From NCBI RefSeq assembly GCF_029852145.1, contig NC_079974.1, forward strand, positions 1,550,001 through 1,614,000: a stretch of 64,000 nt of DNA, written 5' to 3'. Positions 22,802 through 32,125 of the stretch are shown here, one piece after another; the stretch's first letter is position 1, and every line of letters begins with the position of its first letter. Source of the DNA: Microplitis mediator (Eukaryota; Arthropoda; Insecta; Hymenoptera; Braconidae). The notes under the pieces were generated by a model, which had not been told where the DNA came from, did not search any database, and saw only the letters and a program-made list of their open reading frames with translations. The translations under genes and the position numbers were made by a program.

Positions 22802-24848
22802 ATCTAGATCCTCTAATAAATTAAATATAGTCTATTGGAATGCCAATGGATTGGCAAATAAACTTAGTGAACTACCTACATTCTTAAGTAATTATAATGT
22901 TCATATCTGTTTAATAAGCGAAACCAAGTTTACAAGTAAAAATACGTGTTATGTTCCTGGCTACAAGTTGTATCGAAGGGATCGCAACGGCGTAACACGT
23001 GGCGGTGGAGTTCTTTTATTGATTAAGAATGATATTAAACACATACCTATACAAATCAATAATGATACGATAGAAACAACAGGCATTAAGCTTGACAATA
23101 ATTTAATAATCGTTTCAGCTTACGCAAAACCACAGATTACATTAAACAAACGTGACTTACAAAAGATTCTAAATCTTGGACGTAAAGTCATTATCGCGGG
23201 AGATTTAAACGCGAAGCACAGTAACTGGCACTGTAATCGTGCTAATGCCAGTGGTACAGTATTACATGATTTTATCATGAGAAGACCGTATGATCTAGTT
23301 TATCCTGATAACTATACTCATATCCCGTCCAATGGTAATTCCCCCTCTGTAATAGATCTTGCTATAATAAAGAATGTTATAAAGTACAAAAAACCAGTTA
23401 TATTGGAGGATCTAGATTCTGACCATATGCCCGTACTATTAGAATTAAATGATGTTGATATTACTGTAAATAAAGTTAAATATTTAGATTATAAGAAAGC
23501 AAATTGGCAAAAATTTCGGCAATATTTAAATAAAAACATAATCATTAATAACAAAATAAATACAATAAAAGATATCGATGAGGCTGTTAGTAAACTCACT
23601 AGCTGTATCAACGAGGCAATAGGAGAAGCTATTCCAAATATTACCTTAAAAACGAGAGTAGATAAACTACCAAAGAATATTTTAGACATGATTATAAAAC
23701 GTAACAAAATCAGGAGACTATACCAAAAAACTCGCAACATATTGTTCAAAAACTATAAGAATGAGCTAACAAATAAAATCAGATATGCGATCGACAAGTA
23801 TACAAATGAAAAATTAGATAATAACCTAAAGTCACTTGATATTCGAGACAACTCTCTCTGGAAGGCCATTAAAATTCGAAAAAACAGCAAAAACTCAATT
23901 CCGCCACTTGTAGATAATAATAAAACCATCTTTGACGATCGCTCAAAGGCCGACGCCCTTGCGGACGTCTTTGAGCGAGTACACCACCTCACAAATTCTA
24001 TGTATGACCGTGATACAGAGCTATTAGTCCAACAAACCTATGACAATGTGTCTAAAACTAAAATTGACAAGGCGGAAGTGCCCCTTGTTACCCCCAGAGA
24101 GGTTGTCGCGGCTATCAAGCAGACTAAACCCAAAAAAGCTCCTGGCTTTGATGGGATACAAAACATTGTACTTAAGAATCTAAACAAAAAATCCATTGTA
24201 CAATTAATGTATATACTTAATGGATGCATATCTCAATCCTACTTCCCATGTAAATGGAAAGTAGCAAAAATACTCGCATTTCATAAGTCTGGCAAGCCTA
24301 AAAATTCACCAAACAGCTATCGACCTATCAGTTTGTTGCCTACACTAGGCAAAATTGCCGAGATAATTATCAACAAAAGATTAGTTAATCTTCTGCAAAA
24401 AAATAATATTATATTAGAAGAACAATTTGGCTTCAGAAAAGCGCATAGCACATATCAACAGCTAGCGCGTCTTACAAACCATATCAGCCTAAATTTTAAT
24501 AGAGGAAAGAGCACGGGACTACTACTATTGGATATCGAAAAAGCCTTCGATACAGTATGGCACCGTGCTCTTATACATAAATTGAGATTATATGATATTC
24601 CGCTGTACCTAATCAAATTTGTTGATGATTATCTCGGTAATCGCTCATTCAAAGTTAGCATTGGCGCGGCACTAAGCTCCGAACGTAGTATTGTCGCAGG
24701 TGTCCCGCAAGGGTCAATTTTGGGCCCTACCCTATTTCTCCTGTATATAAATGATCTACCTAAGCTTGCAACAACATCCCTGGCGCTTTTCGCCGACGAC
24801 ACAGCTATTTTCTCATCCTCCTACAATAAGAATATTATCATTAAACAT
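22794..24848 (+). CDS. LINE ORF2 5' part: endonuclease and reverse transcriptase
   Basis: 685 codons from ATG 22794 to the LTR insertion. Residues ~5-220 form an apurinic/apyrimidinic-type endonuclease (NIVYWNANGL at the start, ISETKF near 41, GDLNAKHSNW near 136, SDHMPV near 208). The RT follows: YRPISLLPT near 509, LLDIEKAFDTVW near 579, QGSILGP and FADDTAIF near 665. The endonuclease nicks target DNA and the RT copies the element RNA there. The frame is cut three codons before a stop contributed by the LTR (TGA of TGAGACAA), so the truncated product would end right after insertion. Confidence 0.9.
24845..24848. repeat. LTR-element target-site duplication, left
   Basis: ACAT, repeated at 35814-35817 directly outside the other LTR. 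A 4-bp duplication is usual for Ty3/gypsy integrases. Confidence 0.8.
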
Positions 24849-25769
24849 TGAGACAAATCGCCTATTATCTTCGCGACTTTTACCAGCAGCCACCAGAATT
24901 CGCGGGTTGAACCCTGGCTTAGGCTGGCCTCTAACAAATTTTTATTTATGCTGGACAGAGCAGTGGGCTGGGGTTCTTGCAAAGCAAAAGACCCGCACTT
25001 ATTCAAGACCGGCAACGTATCAAAAGTTCATCAACTTACCTCACGGCTTATTATATTATTATAGATGGTATTTTTATTCTAGAGTATTTTATTAATAATC
25101 AAATTACTACTTGTAACTCAATTTAGAATAGTTAAATCAAACTTTTAGGCACTCTTACCAGTAATATAGGATAGGGATAGAATAAGGTGGTGAATAATAT
25201 AGGGAATTTATCAGGATAATATGCAATTTTATTGCCAATCGTAACAAATTCAACTACTTACAATTAAATTCCTTCAAAGTACAATATTGGTCCTGGTTGG
25301 AATGCCGGGTGCCAATCAGTGGCCACGTGGAAGCACGCCAATTAATACACTGATTTTATTATTTAATTTATAATATTATTACCGCGAATATATCGCCGGT
25401 AACGTATAATATTTTAAATATGCTTAAGTTTAATTATAATTAATTACTAATAAACAGTACAAAGAAAGAATACTAGGTTGCAAGTTAATTGCCCGGAAAA
25501 TTATGCAGTTTACAGAATATAAAATATTGCAAGTATAATAGTTAATAACGTATGAACGTTAACGGATCCAGGATCGAAGTGGTGACGGATAATTTTTGGG
25601 CATCGGGCTCGCCTCCTGACTGTCCCCACTTCTTCCTAACGGCATGCGTCAACGTAAGGGGTTGTCATGTGACCACGGCACTATGACATGTGACATTAGA
25701 CGGCAACGAGACGGAAAAAAAGCGGGAACCGCAAGGCTGAAGGCGACTAAGACAATTCACATTGTCTCA
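24849..25769 (-). repeat. LTR (3' LTR of minus-strand element)
   Basis: 921 bp, TGAGACAA...TTGTCTCA, matching 34893-35813 with no difference seen by eye in the aligned stretches. It is 3' because the coding strand is minus. A purine tract (minus-strand GGTGGGGGGGAT) abuts it at 25770-25780 and should prime plus-strand synthesis. Confidence 0.95.
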
Positions 25770-25889
25770 ATCCCCCCCACCAAGCCAAGGTTACCCTTTT
25801 GGATTTCCGTCTAGGTTGTCCGACAATAATAATACATAAAAAAAATTATTTACTTTAAATTGTTTACAGTGGTGCGAATCGATCGCCCA

Positions 25890-26075
25890 AAATTGCAAGT
25901 TACTTGCCAGTATGTAAACAAAAAATTTTTAATTGCAGGAATACTGCCAGATATTAATTAAAAGAATTATTGCTGGTCAATCACCAGTATTGCAAGTAAA
26001 TTGCCAGTTAAAAGTAAAAGAACATTGCTGGTCAATCACCAGTATTGCAAGTGAATTGCCAGTTTGAAATTTTTA
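25890..26075. repeat. Short direct repeats in the LTR element's 3' leader
   Basis: About three imperfect ~60-bp units carrying TGCTGGTCAATCACCAGTAT and TTGCAAGT..ATTGCCAG lie between ORF3 and the polypurine tract. GGTCAATCACC-type motifs can form small hairpins. Role unknown. Confidence 0.7.
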
Positions 26076-26488
26076 TATTAAAAAAAAAAGATCGCAGCCG
26101 TTAGGGGTATTATGACCAAATTTTCCAGCCCAGCCCCCCTAATCTCACGCCTACCTCGATCCTGGGACTTCGACCTAGATCTGCAATCTTTCTAACCAAA
26201 AAAATAGAATTCAAAATATTTATTATTTTTTTTTTTTTTTTTTTTCGCTTAAAATAATTGTAGATGATAACATAATTTTAAATCTTTATGTTCCACAGCC
26301 TTTGGGCTGTAAAAAAAAAAGAATAATAATTTTTCTGCTGCCAACTGCTACAGGACTCGGAGCTGTAATTGAAAATTATTACAATTGGCAACAATAATAA
26401 AATGAATCAATGAGATGAATATGATTAAGTGTATGTATTTTATTTAGATTTACAATCTAAATCGGTAACGTAGTAGAGTAAAATATTT

Positions 26489-28201
26489 TTAATCGGTCTT
26501 CTTAACAGCTCGTAGATGACTTCGATGAAACTGCTCAATTTCTTCTCGACTATATTTCGCTGCGATCCAATCCTTGTACCCTGGGTATCTTCGGTTGCAG
26601 GAATTACAGTGAGGGTCAAATAGCTGGACTGGGATACCACAGCCTTGACAACGTCCCCGTAGATAGTCTTTATACTGTTTATCGTGAGGACGGAAGCACG
26701 TTGCCGTTGTAACTTGGTCCTGATAACACACATGACACATGTCAGGCCGCCATGGTAACCGACATTCGGCAATTTTATGATCCCGTTGCCGACAGTTTTG
26801 ACACGCATTGGTTATGTACAACGACTGAGCTTGTGTCGTTACTGTTTGTGTCCAGGATTCTCTCAGTTCTGTGTGACATATACGAGGCTTGACGGTGACG
26901 CAGATCTTCTCAATAGCCTTGCAGAAGGTGGCAAAATCCATGAAGTGGATACCGTTGTGAATTACAACCTGTTGTGATGTATCCGTAGCAGCTGCTGTAG
27001 AGTTCGATGGTAGAGTAGAGTTGAGGCCAGACAAGAATTGCTTGTATGCCTCTTTCGGTGGCAGTGAGACTTCATATCTTGGAGCTGGAGTGGTCTGCGA
27101 GTACGGTAACGAATTGGCGAACGTTACCATTTGGATCTTGGTCTTAATATCCTTGGAGATAGCACCAGAAGCTCTCAGTGTCGTTACTTCCTTCTCAGTC
27201 AACTCTTGGCGGGCCATTCTCCGGGCAAGCAGTGATGATGGTGGAAATCTGGCATTTTCTGGTGATGGACGTTGATACGCGCCCTCACGGATTTTCAGTC
27301 CAGGATTTGGACCACACGCTGACGATTGTTGAGCCAGTAACGATATCATCGACTTATTATTTGGAGTGATCCCAATATCATACTCCACTGGAATGGCAGA
27401 CTGTGTTGGTAACGTCTGACAACTAATTTCAGTAGTAATTGACGGTGTTTTGGCGGTGACGGCTTGAAACTTATGTAGAAATTCTTCTGGACTGGGCTGC
27501 TTAATTTCAGAGATCATCTGCTGACTTTTCTGAACTTGCTCCGATAACTGTTGAAGCTGAGCAGTAAGATGCATGGTGGTATTTAATTCTGGAGCAGTTG
27601 GAGGTACTTTTAGGGACTCCAACTGTGTTTTGAGTTCTGCTACTTGCTCAGTGTTAGTTTGGACCACTATTTGCAGATCTTCGAGTCTCTCGTCGATACG
27701 CTCCATCCACTGGGTATCGAATCTTGATATCCCAGATGATGTTGGCGTGACCGTAGGACGTTGACTGGTGGCACGGTCAATACGAGCATGTAATTTACTA
27801 AATTCATCTTTCATGAATTTAGTAAGTGTCTCAATCATTGCTGACGTAGGAGTAGTAGTACTCGGTACATATAATACAGATGAGGGCCGACCAAACTCGA
27901 TACCAGTTGTTGTTTGCCATGGTGGCAAAGAAGTTCCGGACTCAGCTGATGATACTAGCCCAGTAGACCATGTTGATGATGATGCAACGGTTGTTGTTAT
28001 CACTGGTGTAGCCGGTGACGAAATTGACGGTGTTGTGTCAGTAATATGCGACAACTCTGATGTGGTATTTAATGAGAGTGATAATGAAGCAGATGGTGGT
28101 GTAACTGGATGAGTTGATGATGTTTCAACATCAGATACTTCATCCCCAGACTCATGGAGTGAGGCCTCGGTATCTGAGTCGCCAAATAATTTTACTCTCA
28201 T
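26489..28201 (-). CDS. LTR element ORF3: coiled-coil, Cys/His-rich protein
   Basis: 570 aa, located where envelope genes sit in some insect gypsy elements but unlike them: no signal peptide, no membrane segment, no furin site. The N-terminal ~130 residues are Ser/Thr/Pro-rich. Residues ~160-245 look coiled-coil (repeated Q/L/E heptads). A Cys-rich C terminus begins with a retroviral-type zinc knuckle C467-x2-C-x4-H-x4-C480, followed by CHVC..C (about 489-502) and CQGC...HCNSC (about 518-536). This suggests a second nucleic-acid-binding, Gag-like factor. It shares pol's frame, separated by one UGA and ten codons. A TATATTTCAG acceptor-like site precedes its ATG, so splicing or stop read-through could express it. 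Confidence 0.75.
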   Translation of the reverse strand: MRVKLFGDSDTEASLHESGDEVSDVETSSTHPVTPPSASLSLSLNTTSELSHITDTTPSISSPATPVITTTVASSSTWSTGLVSSAESGTSLPPWQTTTGIEFGRPSSVLYVPSTTTPTSAMIETLTKFMKDEFSKLHARIDRATSQRPTVTPTSSGISRFDTQWMERIDERLEDLQIVVQTNTEQVAELKTQLESLKVPPTAPELNTTMHLTAQLQQLSEQVQKSQQMISEIKQPSPEEFLHKFQAVTAKTPSITTEISCQTLPTQSAIPVEYDIGITPNNKSMISLLAQQSSACGPNPGLKIREGAYQRPSPENARFPPSSLLARRMARQELTEKEVTTLRASGAISKDIKTKIQMVTFANSLPYSQTTPAPRYEVSLPPKEAYKQFLSGLNSTLPSNSTAAATDTSQQVVIHNGIHFMDFATFCKAIEKICVTVKPRICHTELRESWTQTVTTQAQSLYITNACQNCRQRDHKIAECRLPWRPDMCHVCYQDQVTTATCFRPHDKQYKDYLRGRCQGCGIPVQLFDPHCNSCNRRYPGYKDWIAAKYSREEIEQFHRSHLRAVKKTD

Positions 28202-28231
28202 GATGAATGATCTGAAATATATCGATACTAA

Positions 28232-31200
28232 TCAGTTACGTCTTCGAGACCGTCTAGGAATTTTTAAGTCATTGTAATAATATGTGCCAATATCGTTACC
28301 GGCATTATCTTGTAATTTAACTACTAGAGGACTTAAAATTTTAGATACAATGGCGGGTCCCGAATATTTTGGTGCTAATTTAGCACTGTAACCATCTACT
28401 TTTTTACTCAATTTTTTATTTAAATAATAAACTTCATCACCGACTTTTAAATCTATTGGAGTATCAGAAAATTTTTGTTTATTTTGTTTACGCGTACGTT
28501 CCCGAGCTTTCAACATATTTTGCTCAACAAAATGTCTTAATTCGATTGCACGGTCCATTCGGGCTTGCCAAACGGTAACGTCAGATACGTCTAGATTTTC
28601 GAGAGGATCGGTATCGTTAATTAGTCGTGCGTCACGTCCGTGATTTAAATAAAATGGTGACACTCCTAAGGCAGTGTGTACCGAGGTATTGTACGCGAAT
28701 TTTAAATCATCGAGATGTTCATCCCAATCTTTTTGATTTTGACTTGTAAACGCGACAATCATAGGTTTAATTGTGCGATTACAGCGTTCGACGGGATTTG
28801 CACAGGGGTGACCGATAGGGGTTGGTGTGAATTTTATGTTAAATTGACTAATTAAATTAATTATGTCTTTATTTATAAATTCTTTGCCATTATCAGAGAT
28901 AATTTGACAAGGAGGGCCCCAATGATTAAAAACAGCCGTTAGGTGATGTTTTATAATTTTACCCGATTGTTGTTTCAAAGGGAAAATTTCGAGATAGCGA
29001 GTGTACAAATCTTCGATAACGAGAGCATATTGGTTCCCCATAGTTGAACGAGTATATGGGCCGATGGTGTCAATCGAGATAATGGACCAAGGTTGGGTTG
29101 GTGGTCTCGTGCCGATATATCCTTGCGGTTTTGTCTGATCACTTTTGGTCGTTATACAAGTCTCACAAGCTGAGACGTAAGATGCCACGTCTTTAAACAT
29201 TCCTGGCCAGTAAAAATTATCCCGTATCCGTTGGTAAGTTTTATCGATCCCGAGATGGCCTGATTGGGCTTCGCAGTGAGCTTTCTCGATAGCTGGACGA
29301 ATTTCTGGCTCAGTTAAGACAATTTTCCAAGGATTTAATTCACCGAGTATTTCCTTGACAGCTAGTGGACGGTAAAAATACAATTTATCATTCTCATATT
29401 TCCACTCACGGTAATTGTCCGGATATTTTTGGACAACGCGGACTTTTTCATCATACCAAGCGGAATTTTGCGCAATTACGCACAGCGATGGAGAATTAGA
29501 ATCTGAAACGAGTAAATTGGCAGTCTCTGGTTCTTCATATCGACGTGAAAGCGCGTCTGGAGCTTCATTCTGCGTACCCCGATAGTGAACAACTTCGATA
29601 TCGTAAGCAGAAATGTCAATAGCCCACCTGGCTAATCTACCTGCAGGATCTTTTAGCGAGTGAAGCCATTTTAATGCAGAATGATCGGTATAAACCGTGA
29701 CTGGTAAACCCTCGATATAACCGCGTAATTTCCGTAAGGACCACACGACAGCAAGACATTCTTTCTCTGTTGTCGTGTAATTCATTTCTGCTTTATTTAA
29801 AGGTCGACTCAGACAGATAATTAAATTTTCTCGATCAAGTTCTGGATCATACTGTGTTAAAACCGAACCTAATCCAGTGTTGCTAGCATCGGTATATAAA
29901 CGATATGGTAAATCTGGGTGAGGTAATGACAATGTTGCAGCTTTTAACAGAGCTTCTTTCGTTTCAACAAAAGCTTTCTCTTCAACGTCTGTCCATTCCC
30001 AAGGAACTCGAGTACTGGTCAGCTTGTTCAAAGGACCTTGGACTTGTGCGACATTTTTAAGATGTTTATGGTACCAGTTAACTAATCCATTAAATCTTCG
30101 CAGTTCCTTACGGTTAGTGGGTCGTTTATAATCTGCGATCGGTTCTAATCGAGCTGGATCGGGTTTCAAGCCCTTTTCATTGATGATAAAGCCCAGGAAA
30201 TGAACTTCAGAGCACCCAAAATGACTTTTTTCTTCATTCATCTTTATTCCAGCCTTGCGGAAGCTTTCAAAGACAGCTTGAAGAAGGATTTTGTGTTCTT
30301 TTAAGTCATCGCTGATAATTATCCAGTCGTCGAGATAAGCAAAAATTTTATTTTCAGCTTCGATGTGAGAAAATCGTGTTTTTAATGAATCAACAATTTC
30401 TCGTCGTACCGTATCCGAGACTTCTTGATAAGTACTGGGGGCATTTGTAAGACCAAACGGCATCCGGATCCATTCAAATAAACCTCGGCCATCTACGCAA
30501 AATGCTGTATATTGACGGCTATTTGGCTCAACTAAAACATGATGAAAGGCATCACTGACATCAAGTACTGAAATTACTTTAGCACCCTGCAGACTTGACA
30601 AAATACGATGCATGATCGGTAACGGATAAGCAGATTTTTTCGTGACTTTATTTAATGGCCGGTAATCGATGCACATGCGCCAGGTATTATTTTTCTTCGG
30701 TACCATTACCGGCGAACATGCCCAAGCACTATTCGAAGGCTGAATATAACCCTTCGCAAGTAATTCATCTACTCTATCATGCATCGCTTTCATTACTGGG
30801 GGACTTCTACGATAGGGTTTGGTACGCACCGGAGTGTCATCAGTTAGTTCAATGCGATGTTGAACTAAGTGTGTTAAACCCAATTTGACCTGTTTATTTT
30901 TCTCGAATTCTTGGGCTAAGAATCGTTCAAGATCGGCCCGTTCAACTGAAGAAAGTGCATTTAATGACGTTAGATTGGTGAATCCGGACCGAGAAAAAAA
31001 TGAATGGATAACATTACTGGTATTTAACTTCCAAGTACTATCCTTGGAATTTACTTGAATCTCTGCTAGCTGCCAGAAATCAAGACCAAGGATGACTGGA
31101 GTAGATAATTCAGATAAAACACTCAACCAAGTAATGATATCGTGACCGTCAAGTTTTATTTTAAATGGCGCTCCACCACGTGTTTGCGTGGACTTGGAGT

Positions 31201-32074
31201 TAGCCATTGTTACCCCATGAGTGCTAGTGGGGTCAGGTGTGAGATCTTGCAGCTGATTTTCTTTGATTTGTTCATAAGCAATCTCAGAAATATAGCTGCG
31301 CTCACTCCCACTGTCCAGTAATGCTTCCAACTCATATTTACCGATAGAAATTTTAGCGATCATGCGACTGACTGTCGAAGGTGCTTTAAGACTCGCTGAA
31401 GACGTCATGAGACTGTAATAATTACCATTACTGAGGATCGGCAGTAATGTACTTTGTTTAGTGTCGGCATTCAGTAATATCGAGAATTTTGGGGCATAAG
31501 CAATCTCTTCACTGGAATCAGAGCGATACTCGTCGATCTCTGAGTCATATAAAGGACTAATATCCTCTCTTAGATCACAGAGAGGGGTATCGTCTGCATG
31601 TGAGTCATTCTCGAGATTTAAGACCGTTTGCCGTTGCCGTTTTTCAGTGTCTAAATCAATTAATGAATTTTCGATTAAAACTTTTGGTCGATCTTTATTA
31701 ATATTATTTTTAGAATTACGCGACGGGTTTATGGATTTTTTAATTTTAGATTTCAGCGTTTTTATCGAATTCTTGATTTTTGGTGTTTTGACATGTAAAA
31801 TTTGCTGTGACGCTTCAGAACTCGTTTCCCAATTGGACTCTGCATCTGCCAGCTTGTCAATAATTTGATCGAGAGGAGTTGTAAAGTCAATTAAATCGAC
31901 GTTGGGATTTTCCGAAACGTGACCGACTGATTTTGGAGCATCTGCAGCAATAGGATAATTTAGAAAGAATTTCCCATTACTGATCATGAATTCAGGAGCA
32001 TCAGGATTTAATTTAGACGACTCAGGTGTGACGTTACCGATTTCACTCGATTTATCCGAATTTTCAATTGACAC
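28232..32074 (-). CDS. LTR element Pol polyprotein (PR-RT-RNaseH-IN)
   Basis: About 1280 aa in the annotated part, but the frame is open further up to the gag end (about 32118), where it is entered by -1 frameshifting. Aspartic protease LLDSGSERS near 254; RT with LDVSDAFHHV near 504 and catalytic YLDD at 580-583; RNase H with YTDAS near 727 and YTDHSALKWL near 796; integrase with the HHCC zinc domain (H933..H940, C969..C972) and DDE core D1002, D1061, E1097. No chromodomain is obvious in the C-terminal tail. It makes cDNA and integrates it. All catalytic residues are present. Confidence 0.95.
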   Translation of the reverse strand: MSIENSDKSSEIGNVTPESSKLNPDAPEFMISNGKFFLNYPIAADAPKSVGHVSENPNVDLIDFTTPLDQIIDKLADAESNWETSSEASQQILHVKTPKIKNSIKTLKSKIKKSINPSRNSKNNINKDRPKVLIENSLIDLDTEKRQRQTVLNLENDSHADDTPLCDLREDISPLYDSEIDEYRSDSSEEIAYAPKFSILLNADTKQSTLLPILSNGNYYSLMTSSASLKAPSTVSRMIAKISIGKYELEALLDSGSERSYISEIAYEQIKENQLQDLTPDPTSTHGVTMANSKSTQTRGGAPFKIKLDGHDIITWLSVLSELSTPVILGLDFWQLAEIQVNSKDSTWKLNTSNVIHSFFSRSGFTNLTSLNALSSVERADLERFLAQEFEKNKQVKLGLTHLVQHRIELTDDTPVRTKPYRRSPPVMKAMHDRVDELLAKGYIQPSNSAWACSPVMVPKKNNTWRMCIDYRPLNKVTKKSAYPLPIMHRILSSLQGAKVISVLDVSDAFHHVLVEPNSRQYTAFCVDGRGLFEWIRMPFGLTNAPSTYQEVSDTVRREIVDSLKTRFSHIEAENKIFAYLDDWIIISDDLKEHKILLQAVFESFRKAGIKMNEEKSHFGCSEVHFLGFIINEKGLKPDPARLEPIADYKRPTNRKELRRFNGLVNWYHKHLKNVAQVQGPLNKLTSTRVPWEWTDVEEKAFVETKEALLKAATLSLPHPDLPYRLYTDASNTGLGSVLTQYDPELDRENLIICLSRPLNKAEMNYTTTEKECLAVVWSLRKLRGYIEGLPVTVYTDHSALKWLHSLKDPAGRLARWAIDISAYDIEVVHYRGTQNEAPDALSRRYEEPETANLLVSDSNSPSLCVIAQNSAWYDEKVRVVQKYPDNYREWKYENDKLYFYRPLAVKEILGELNPWKIVLTEPEIRPAIEKAHCEAQSGHLGIDKTYQRIRDNFYWPGMFKDVASYVSACETCITTKSDQTKPQGYIGTRPPTQPWSIISIDTIGPYTRSTMGNQYALVIEDLYTRYLEIFPLKQQSGKIIKHHLTAVFNHWGPPCQIISDNGKEFINKDIINLISQFNIKFTPTPIGHPCANPVERCNRTIKPMIVAFTSQNQKDWDEHLDDLKFAYNTSVHTALGVSPFYLNHGRDARLINDTDPLENLDVSDVTVWQARMDRAIELRHFVEQNMLKARERTRKQNKQKFSDTPIDLKVGDEVYYLNKKLSKKVDGYSAKLAPKYSGPAIVSKILSPLVVKLQDNAGNDIGTYYYNDLKIPRRSRRRN

Positions 32075-32078
32075 AGAG

Positions 32079-32125
32079 GCCCTGGTAACGTGATTGGTGT
32101 CTACCAGGGCACTTACTCGTTTTTT
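32079..32125 (-). promoter_or_regulatory. -1 ribosomal frameshift signal between gag and pol
   Basis: On the minus strand the last gag codons are CCA AAA AAC GAG TAA, placing the canonical heptamer A AAA AAC (32119-32125) in the gag frame. After an 8-nt spacer comes a perfect 9-bp hairpin, GCCCTGGTA...TACCAGGGC (32079-32110) with a 14-nt loop. Slipping back one base continues directly into the open pol frame. A textbook simple slippery-site-plus-hairpin signal. Confidence 0.92.

Noticed and set aside
26440..26808. 122-codon frame overlapping ORF3
   Set aside because: A shadow in another frame of ORF3's C-terminal coding region. The Cys/His pattern is only in the ORF3 frame.
26489..28201. Envelope gene of an errantivirus-like element
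   Set aside because: No signal peptide, membrane span or cleavage site; instead coiled coil and zinc-knuckle Cys/His motifs.
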